Assembly (NCBI GenBank): GCA_044464175.1
Contig: JBIQLO010000168.1
Coordinates: forward strand, 1-8,989
Direction: 5' to 3'
DNA from: JBIQLO01 sp044464175
Lineage (GTDB): Bacteria > Planctomycetota > Phycisphaerae > Tepidisphaerales > Tepidisphaeraceae
Length of the DNA stretch: 8,989 nucleotides
Shown: piece by piece, positions 1-5,124 of the stretch
How positions within the stretch are numbered: position 1 is the stretch's first letter
How the letters are laid out: every line of letters starts with the position of its first letter
The notes under the pieces: generated by a model
The model's database searches: none
Seen by the model: only the letters and a program-made list of their open reading frames with translations
Told to the model about the DNA's origin: nothing
Program-made: the position numbers and the translations under genes

Positions 1-336
1 CCCCGGCCAGGACTTGAACTGCCTTCTTCAGCTCGGTAGATTCGATTTCCACGAATCCGCAACGTCTGATAATGATCTGTTCGCTGTGGCCCAGGCGGCC
101 CTAAACGGTGGCAGCCAAGGAATTATCAGAATTTTCCTGTTCTCAAACAAGGGGAAGGTACGATATAAGGGATGGCTTGGATAACATCCCAAGTCTATCT
201 GGGCGAGACGGGCGGTCCGTTTCGCCTTGCGGAGGAGGCTCAGAGCGAGCCGCCTTCGCACGGGCCAAGACCCGCAACGGCCCGGGGCAGTGTGCCCAAC
301 CCGCTCTAACCGGCGGAACCAAACAGTTGCCTTGTG
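1..336. other. Left-edge region without a secure gene
   Basis: No gene can be assigned with confidence here. Two short frames are open to the left edge: a plus-strand frame from base 2 to a TAA at 182-184 (60 codons), and a minus-strand frame from about base 105 down to base 1, with a possible GTG start at 50-52. Both are too short to decide, and the plus frame has weak G/C preference at third positions compared with the genes to the right. From 185 on, the stretch holds several short hairpins, the best at 202-226, and ends in the ribosome binding site of the beta-barrel gene. Promoter-like hexamers GATAAT (68-73) and TATAAG (164-169) occur, but neither has a convincing -35 partner. The beta-barrel gene's transcript probably starts somewhere in this stretch. 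Confidence 0.5.
202..226 (+). other. Hairpin in the leader of the beta-barrel gene
   Basis: Arms GGCGAGACGG (202-211) and CCGTTTCGCC (217-226) pair over 10 positions with a single G-U wobble, closing a 5-base loop (GCGGT). No T run follows, so it is not a typical intrinsic terminator. It lies about 125 bases before the beta-barrel start and is followed by smaller hairpins at 237-251 and 285-297. It may be part of a structured 5' leader, or mark the end of a transcript coming from the left. The pairing is seen in the sequence; the role is inferred. Confidence 0.45.
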
Positions 337-349
337 AAGGAGGCTTATT

Positions 350-880
350 ATGTTGCGGAAACTTCTGATGTTGGGCGCCGTGACCGGCGCGGTGGCCCTG
401 ATGCCGGCGCTGGCCTCTGCCCAGCCGCAGGCGGGGGATTGGGAACTGACCCTGGTCGGCAGCGGTGTGAGCAATAAGGAACTCAACGGCGCCAACTTCG
501 CCGCCACGGCCGGCCTTGGCTATTTCTTCACCAAGAACGCCGAAGTCGCCGTCCGTCAGGGCGTCTCCTATATCGACGCCGACCATGACCTGGTCACCGC
601 CGACTCCACCGGTGGCGGCACCACCTGGACCGGCAACACCACCGCCGCGTTCGACTGGCACTTTGACCTGGACCGCTGGCAGCCCTTCCTGGGCATCAAC
701 GCCGGCGTCGGCTACGGCGACGGCAAGCCCACCTGGAACGCCGGGCTCGAAGGTGGCGTGAAGTACTACGTCCATCGCCATGCCTTCGTCTTCGGACAGG
801 TTGCCTATGAGTTCGACCTCAAGGGCAAGTTCGGCGACGGCCAGTTCCTCTATTCGCTGGGCATCGGCACCAACTGGTAA
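350..880 (+). CDS. Small outer-membrane beta-barrel protein
   Basis: This 176-residue protein is probably a small barrel in the outer membrane. Residues 1-24 form a Sec signal peptide: positive LRK at the start, a hydrophobic core, and an ALASA|Q cleavage site after Ala24. The mature part of about 152 residues is rich in Gly, aromatic residues and alternating hydrophobic stretches, for example around residues 50-60, 75-85 and 140-176. It ends in a C-terminal strand closing with Trp (GIGTNW), the terminal aromatic residue expected for recognition by the BAM complex. Its size suits an eight-stranded barrel of the porin-like/OmpW-like superfamily; no finer family or ligand can be named. The start is secured by AAGGAGG at 337-343, six bases before ATG. 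A strong terminator follows at 917-951, so it is probably transcribed alone. Confidence 0.8.
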   Translation: MLRKLLMLGAVTGAVALMPALASAQPQAGDWELTLVGSGVSNKELNGANFAATAGLGYFFTKNAEVAVRQGVSYIDADHDLVTADSTGGGTTWTGNTTAAFDWHFDLDRWQPFLGINAGVGYGDGKPTWNAGLEGGVKYYVHRHAFVFGQVAYEFDLKGKFGDGQFLYSLGIGTNW

Positions 881-916
881 GCCGTCCCCCGCCAGAATTG
901 CTGGCACGATCCAAAG

Positions 917-951
917 GGCCGCCAATCTTCGGATTGGCGGCCTTTTTCTTT
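917..951 (+). terminator. Intrinsic terminator with UUCG tetraloop
   Basis: An 11-base-pair perfect stem, GGCCGCCAATC (917-927) with GATTGGCGGCC (932-942), closes a TTCG loop in the very stable C(UUCG)G setting. It is followed at once by TTTTTCTTT (943-951), and A-rich bases at 913-915 can extend the stem. It lies 37 bases after the beta-barrel stop codon and ends that transcript, separating it from trmB. Confidence 0.93.
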
Positions 952-1022
952 GGCACAGTCGGCAGGTGGCCGAAAGAATCATTTGCCACCGACCGCCGTC
1001 TACTGCCGGCGGCCAACTCTGC

Positions 1023-1028
1023 TACAAT
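1023..1028 (+). promoter_or_regulatory. Possible -10 element for a leaderless trmB
   Basis: TACAAT matches the -10 consensus at five of six positions. Its last base lies seven bases before the A of the trmB ATG at 1036, so a transcript starting at the usual distance would begin at or next to the start codon. No good -35 hexamer is found 16-18 bases upstream, so the call rests on the -10 alone. The absence of any purine-rich ribosome binding site before this ATG agrees with a leaderless mRNA. Confidence 0.35.
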
Positions 1029-1035
1029 CCCCCCC

Positions 1036-1662
1036 ATGCAGACGCCCCGCCCGCTCATTGTGGAACCGATCGGCCTGGAGGCCGACGCCCTGCCCCGCCC
1101 CATCGACTGGGGAGCCCTCTTCGGCAACGACCACCCGGTGGAACTGGAGATCGGCATGGGCAAGGGGACGTTCCTGACCGAGCAGGCCAAGGCGCGGCCC
1201 GAGGTGAACTTCTTCGGCATCGAATGGGCCAAGTGGTTCTGGCGCTACGCCTCCGACCGCCTGCGCCGCAACGGGTGCCTCAACGCCCGCACCGTCCGGG
1301 CCGAGGCCCTCTTTTTCCTGCGCGAGCACGTGGCCGACGCCTCGCTTTCGGTGATCCACGTCTATTTCCCCGACCCCTGGCCCAAAAAGCGGCACCACAA
1401 ACGCCGGCTGCTTCAGGAGCCGTTCATGAACGAGGCGATGCGCATCCTCCTTCCCGGCGGGCGGTTGCAGATCGTCACCGACCACCGGGAATACTTCGAG
1501 GAGCAGATCGAACCGGCCGTCCGGGCCTCGGCCCTCCAGATCATCGACTACAGTCGCCCCGGCTCGGCCAACGAGGGGGAATTCGTCGGCACCAACTTCG
1601 AGCGCAAATACCGCCGCGAAGGCCGCCCCTTCTACGCCCTGGCTGCGCAGAAGGGGAAATAG
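1036..1662 (+). CDS. trmB: tRNA (guanine-N7-)-methyltransferase TrmB
   Basis: TrmB uses S-adenosylmethionine to methylate N7 of guanosine 46 in the variable loop of tRNAs, in the cytoplasm. The 208-residue product has the whole family signature: SAM-binding loop EIGMGKG (38-44), GIEW (61-64), the diagnostic FPDPWPKKRHHKRR block (111-124), TDH (148-150), and the C-terminal TNFERKYRREGRPFY segment (186-200), which corresponds to the family's T-x-F-E-x-K motif with Asn in place of Lys. Length is normal for bacterial TrmB. The open frame reaches back to 898, but that extension would cross the terminator at 917-951, so the ATG at 1036 is preferred. No ribosome binding site precedes it; a TACAAT element at 1023-1028 suggests a leaderless message. 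It converges with the minus-strand oxidoreductase, leaving a 20-base gap with no hairpin terminator. Confidence 0.95.
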   Translation: MQTPRPLIVEPIGLEADALPRPIDWGALFGNDHPVELEIGMGKGTFLTEQAKARPEVNFFGIEWAKWFWRYASDRLRRNGCLNARTVRAEALFFLREHVADASLSVIHVYFPDPWPKKRHHKRRLLQEPFMNEAMRILLPGGRLQIVTDHREYFEEQIEPAVRASALQIIDYSRPGSANEGEFVGTNFERKYRREGRPFYALAAQKGK

Positions 1663-1682
1663 GCGCGGGCTCTTTTAATTCA

Positions 1683-3098
1683 TCATCCCATCGCCGCGCG
1701 GGCGGCCCAGTGGCCGGGCATGCCGTGGACGCCACCGCCGGGAGGGGTGGAGGCGGAGCAGAGCCAGACACCTGCGATTGGCGTGGCGTAGGGATGGAGC
1801 ATGGAAACGGGGCGTCGCCAGAGTTGGGCCAAGTCCTGAGCGCCCCCGTTGATGTCGCCGCCGACGAGGTTGGGATTTTCCCGCTCCAACTGCAGCGGGC
1901 CGGAGACATGTCGCCCCAGCACGATCCGGGCAAACCCCGGAGCAAAGCGTTCGACCTGCCGCTCCATCGCCTCCAAGGCATCGGCCGATGAGCCATTGGG
2001 CACATGGCAGTAGGCCCAGGCGATGTGCTGCCCGGGCGGCGCGCGGCTGGGGTCAAAGAGCGTCGGCTGGGTGAGGATAACAAACGGGCGCTGGGGCAAT
2101 TCCCTCCGCCACGCAGCCGCCTCGCTCGCCTGTATCTCCGCCAGCGTTCCCCCCAGATGCACGGTGCCGGCCTGCAGACAGGCCGGGTCTTTCCAGGGAA
2201 TCGGGGCCGACAGGGCGTAGTCCACCTTGAAGGCCCCGGGCCCATAGCGGTAGGCCCCCCACCGCCGCCGCTGGGCCGGCGTCAGGCGGTGGCCCGCCAG
2301 GGCCAGAAACTGCCGCGGCGTCACATCCAGCAGCAGCGCCCGCGCGGCGGGCAGCTGATCCAGCGACTCAATGGGGTGATCGGTCACGATTTGCCCCCCC
2401 AGCGACCGGAGGATGGAGGCCAGCGCCTCGGCCAGCCGCTGCGCCCCGCCCTGGGCGAAGGGCCACCCGCCCGCATGGGCGCAGCCGGTCAGCACCAGCC
2501 CGAAGGCGGCCGTTCCCGCCTTTTCCAGCGGGAGCATGGAATGCCCCGCCATCCCCGCCAATAAGGCCCGCGCCCGCTCCCCCTGGAACCACTGCCGCGC
2601 CAGCCCGGAAGCCGAGCGGATCGCCAGCCGCCCGAAGCGCCCCATCAGCACCGGATGCCCCGGCCAGCGCAGCGGCGCCAGCAGGTCCCCCATCAGCGCT
2701 TCCCAATGCCTCAGAAAAGGGGAAAAGAGCTTCAGATAGGCCTCGCCGTCGGCCCCTAGTCCCTGGGCCGTCCGCTCAATTGACCGTTGCACCACCACCG
2801 CCGGTCCCTCATCCAGCGGATGGGCCAGCGGCGCGGGCGGGTTCACCCATTGCACGCCATGATCGGCCAGCGGCAGCGACCGCATCATGGGGGAGAGGCG
2901 CGTCAGGGCGTAGATCGTCGAGCACAGGTCATGGGTGAATCCCGGCAACGTCACCTGGGCCGAGCGCACGCCCCCGCCGATGGATGCGTTGCGTTCGTAC
3001 ACCCGCACCAACCACCCCGCCCGCGCCAGCTCAATGGCCGCGCACAGCCCGTTGGGCCCGGCCCCCACGACGATGGCGTCCCTGCGGTTTTGTTTCAT
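1683..3098 (-). CDS. Phytoene-desaturase-like FAD-dependent oxidoreductase
   Basis: This 471-residue flavoprotein belongs to the CrtI/PYROXD2-like group (COG1233). The N-terminal Rossmann fold shows the dinucleotide-binding loop VGAGPNGLCAA (11-21), an acidic residue ending the second strand (VRVYE, Glu35) for the FAD ribose, and GGGVRS (41-46). The C-terminal end carries the family's second FAD contact, a Gly-rich PPGGGVHGMPGHWAA stretch (about 452-466). It is slightly shorter than typical members of about 500 residues, but both ends are intact. The substrate cannot be told from sequence: members include carotenoid desaturases and isomerases but also many uncharacterised oxidases, and no other carotenoid gene is nearby. 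ATG at 3096-3098 has no clear ribosome binding site. A hairpin separates it from the glycosidase genes upstream, so it may be a separate transcript or weak read-through. Family confidence is high, function low. Confidence 0.88.
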   Translation of the reverse strand: MKQNRRDAIVVGAGPNGLCAAIELARAGWLVRVYERNASIGGGVRSAQVTLPGFTHDLCSTIYALTRLSPMMRSLPLADHGVQWVNPPAPLAHPLDEGPAVVVQRSIERTAQGLGADGEAYLKLFSPFLRHWEALMGDLLAPLRWPGHPVLMGRFGRLAIRSASGLARQWFQGERARALLAGMAGHSMLPLEKAGTAAFGLVLTGCAHAGGWPFAQGGAQRLAEALASILRSLGGQIVTDHPIESLDQLPAARALLLDVTPRQFLALAGHRLTPAQRRRWGAYRYGPGAFKVDYALSAPIPWKDPACLQAGTVHLGGTLAEIQASEAAAWRRELPQRPFVILTQPTLFDPSRAPPGQHIAWAYCHVPNGSSADALEAMERQVERFAPGFARIVLGRHVSGPLQLERENPNLVGGDINGGAQDLAQLWRRPVSMLHPYATPIAGVWLCSASTPPGGGVHGMPGHWAARAAMG

Positions 3099-3128
3099 CG
3101 GGTGCGCGCGTGTGGGCGATCCTCGTGG

Positions 3129-3156
3129 AAAAGCACTGCGGCCTCAGCGAGGCCGC
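3129..3156 (-). terminator. Probable terminator after the GH20-like genes
   Basis: On the minus strand GCGGCCTC (3149-3156) and its complement GAGGCCGC (3138-3145 on the plus strand reads GCGGCCTC) form an 8-base-pair GC stem with a 3-base loop, starting five bases after the TAA stop of the downstream GH20-like gene. A short TTTT (3132-3129) follows after a five-base spacer. The distance to the T run and its shortness make it weaker than the terminator at 917-951, so partial read-through into the oxidoreductase gene is likely. Confidence 0.5.
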
Positions 3157-3161
3157 CTATA

Positions 3162-4112
3162 TTACGCCTTGGCCGCCCCCACCAACTGGTCGATCGCCTG
3201 CTCATGCTGGTCGCGGAACTCCTCCATTGTCGGACGCCAGGTCGTCTGCAAAAAGCCCTTGAGCCGCTCGGGAGCGATCCACTGGCGGCAATGCTTCACC
3301 GTCAACGCGGTGTTGGTCTGCTCGTTGACGTTGGAGCAGGTGGGCACCTGGTCAAACCCGGCCTCCTCCAGTTGATGGTAGGCCGCCACATAGGTCTTTT
3401 GCACATCGGCATCGTCGGGCGAGAATTCAAAGCGCGGGCCGTAATACCAGTTGCTCTGGAGGACCGATTTGGGCATGCGCTGCACGAATTCCTCGGGATG
3501 ATTCCAGATGAAGTCGGCCCAAATCCAGGGGCGCACGCCCCGGCTCTCCACCTGTTGGATGAACCAGAGCATGTCGTGCCAGATCAGTTCATGCTGGCGA
3601 ATAACGACGTAGCTGAAGCGCCTCTGGTGCCGGGCCGTCTCCTCATCCAGCCCCAGGTGAAACAATCGCGGCCCGCCCAGAATCTCGATCACCTCCGCGA
3701 TCAGATCCTGGCAGACCTTGTAATACTGCGGCGTGGAGACCATCCGGGAGTACGGGCCAAGCCACTCATCGTGGCAGGTGGAGAAATTGAGCTTGGGAAT
3801 CAACTCCAGCCCCATCTCCTTCAGCCGCTGCGCCTCCTCCTTCAGCCGCCCCACCGACCAGGCCCCGGCCACGGCGATCTCGGGATGACTCTCATATTTC
3901 ACCCCATCCCCCAAATCCAGCACGACCATGTTCATGCCGCGATCGGCCATGCGCCCCGTCAGGTCGCGCCACAGCTTCTCATCGAAGCGCAGCTTGGGGC
4001 TGGCCCGGCGGTACTTGCGCTCCGGGCTCTCCAGCCCGTCGGCATCCTGCCACATGTTGTAACTCAGGTGCAGAAGATTCCCCAGAATAGGACCATTGGC
4101 GGTCGGTTGCAT
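3162..4112 (-). CDS. GH20-like TIM-barrel glycosidase, downstream copy
   Basis: This 316-residue protein resembles the catalytic barrel of family 20 beta-N-acetylhexosaminidases. Strand-like GMNMVVLDLGDG (59-70), GLELIPKLNFS (101-111) and then FHLGLDEE (151-158) follow the GH20 order, the last matching the H-x-G-x-D-E motif whose Asp-Glu pair (here Asp156, Glu157) is catalytic in that family. Trp-rich segments such as NWYYG (221-225) and LQTTW (288-292) could line a sugar site. The extra N-terminal domain of classical GH20 enzymes and any signal peptide are missing, so it is probably cytoplasmic. The frame is open to 4226, but ATG at 4112 is preferred because GAAAGGA (4121-4127, minus strand) lies eight bases upstream and this start aligns with the neighbouring paralogue. 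A TATGAT at 4135-4140 could give it its own weak promoter. The substrate is unknown and the GH20 link is by motif only. Confidence 0.62.
   Translation of the reverse strand: MQPTANGPILGNLLHLSYNMWQDADGLESPERKYRRASPKLRFDEKLWRDLTGRMADRGMNMVVLDLGDGVKYESHPEIAVAGAWSVGRLKEEAQRLKEMGLELIPKLNFSTCHDEWLGPYSRMVSTPQYYKVCQDLIAEVIEILGGPRLFHLGLDEETARHQRRFSYVVIRQHELIWHDMLWFIQQVESRGVRPWIWADFIWNHPEEFVQRMPKSVLQSNWYYGPRFEFSPDDADVQKTYVAAYHQLEEAGFDQVPTCSNVNEQTNTALTVKHCRQWIAPERLKGFLQTTWRPTMEEFRDQHEQAIDQLVGAAKA
3805..3856. repeat. 52-base direct repeat, first copy
   Basis: This segment is identical to 4805-4856, exactly 1000 bases away. It encodes the VGRLKEEAQRLKEMGLEL part of the GH20-like protein and is the best-conserved stretch of the tandem gene duplication. 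Confidence 0.95.
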
Positions 4113-4161
4113 GTGTTTTTTCCTTTCGGCGGCGATCATACCCGCAATCGAAAATGTTGCC

Positions 4162-5124
4162 TCACGCCCGGATGGCCCGCGCCAGCAGATCCACCGCATC
4201 CAGCAGCTTTTGGCGGCACGGCTCAATCGTCGGCGCCCAGGTCGTCTGCAAAAATCCTTTTAAGCGCTGGGGCCCGATCCATTGGCGGCAATAATTCACC
4301 GTCAGCGCGGTGTTTTCAACGCTGTCGCCGATGGAGCAGGTGGGCACCTGATCGTACCCAGCCGCCTCCAGCTGCCGATAGGCCGCCACGTAGGTCTTCT
4401 GGATGTCCTCATCGTCCGCGGCGAATTCAAACTTCGGCCCGTAGTACCAGTTGCTCTGCAGGACCGAATGGGGCATGCGCTGCACGAAATCCTCGGGGTG
4501 GTTCCAGATGAAATCCGACCAGACCCACGGGCACACGCGCCGGCATTCCACCTGCTTGAGAAAGAATTGGATGTCGTGCCAGATCAGCTCATGTTGGCGG
4601 ATCACCACATAATTATTGAACCGCTGATGATGGGCCGTCTCCTCATCCAGCCCCAGGTGAAAAAAGCGGGGCCGGCCCAGCAGGTCGATCACCTCCGCGA
4701 TCAACTCCGCGCACACCCGGTAGTAGGTCGGCGTGGAGACCATCCGCGCGTATGGCCCCAGCCACGCATCGTGCGTGGCCGAGAAATTGAGCTTGGGGAT
4801 CAGTTCCAGCCCCATCTCCTTCAGCCGCTGCGCCTCCTCCTTCAGCCGCCCCACCGGCCACGCCCCTTCCACCGCGATTTCCGGATGGCTTTCGTACCTG
4901 ATCCCATCCCCCAGATCGAGCACGACCAGGTTCATGCCCGAATCGGCCATGCGCTGGGTCAGGTCGCACCACATCGACTCATCAAACCGCAGCGTCGGGC
5001 TGTAGCGCGTGTACGGCCGGGGACTTTCGGGCACATCCGCCTCGCGCCACATGTTGTGGCTCAGATGCACCAGTTGCCCCAGAAGAAAGGGGGTGTTTAT
5101 TTCATTCGCCGGCGTTGTGGACAA
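4162..5124 (-). CDS. GH20-like TIM-barrel glycosidase, upstream copy (TTG start)
   Basis: This 320-residue protein is a paralogue of the one encoded just downstream, roughly 70% identical by eye with one single-residue gap in the body. It keeps the same putative catalytic motif FHLGLDEE (155-162; Asp160, Glu161), GMNLVVLDLGDG (63-74) and GLELIPKLNFS (105-115). It has no signal peptide. The start is a TTG at 5122-5124: AGGAG (5132-5136) sits seven bases before it, and the first in-frame ATG would remove 24 conserved residues. The first 23 bases overlap the end of the GH71/GH99-like gene, which suggests translational coupling. The two copies differ most at the N-terminus, around residues 31-42, at 262-270 and in the last 25 residues, while the barrel core is almost unchanged. 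Function is inferred as for its copy: a cytoplasmic beta-hexosaminidase-like hydrolase or a relative with another sugar specificity. Confidence 0.65.
   Translation of the reverse strand: MSTTPANEINTPFLLGQLVHLSHNMWREADVPESPRPYTRYSPTLRFDESMWCDLTQRMADSGMNLVVLDLGDGIRYESHPEIAVEGAWPVGRLKEEAQRLKEMGLELIPKLNFSATHDAWLGPYARMVSTPTYYRVCAELIAEVIDLLGRPRFFHLGLDEETAHHQRFNNYVVIRQHELIWHDIQFFLKQVECRRVCPWVWSDFIWNHPEDFVQRMPHSVLQSNWYYGPKFEFAADDEDIQKTYVAAYRQLEAAGYDQVPTCSIGDSVENTALTVNYCRQWIGPQRLKGFLQTTWAPTIEPCRQKLLDAVDLLARAIRA
4805..4856. repeat. 52-base direct repeat, second copy
   Basis: Identical to 3805-3856. A perfect run of this length in two otherwise diverged genes points to a recent duplication or to gene conversion between the copies. 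Confidence 0.95.

Noticed and set aside
1..60. tRNA-like stretch on the minus strand (GCAGTTCAAGTCCTGGC)
   Set aside because: It resembles a T-arm, but the stem does not pair properly (one base short) and no matching D-arm or anticodon arm lies upstream.
143..982. Minus-strand open frame of 279 codons opposite the beta-barrel gene
   Set aside because: It crosses the strong terminator at 917-951 and the structured leader, and lies opposite a gene with a clear signal peptide, SD and terminator.
898..1035. N-terminal extension of trmB
   Set aside because: It would be translated from the terminator hairpin and adds residues unlike any TrmB; the ATG at 1036 fits the family length.
1663..1682. 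Terminator between the convergent trmB and oxidoreductase genes
   Set aside because: The 20-base gap has a short TTTT but no inverted repeat able to form a stem.
4135..4140. TATGAT as a separate promoter for the downstream GH20-like gene
   Set aside because: It matches the -10 consensus at five of six positions, but no -35 element stands at the right distance and the 49-base gap suits read-through from the gene before.
4113..4226. Longer start for the downstream GH20-like gene
   Set aside because: The extension overlaps the neighbouring gene's 3' end, contains unrelated Trp/Arg-rich sequence, and the ATG at 4112 has an SD at 4121-4127 and aligns with the paralogue.
2787..4511. Plus-strand open frame of 574 codons across the oxidoreductase and GH20-like genes
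   Set aside because: It runs antisense across three real genes and the gaps between them, has low-complexity composition, and repeats itself because of the gene duplication below it.
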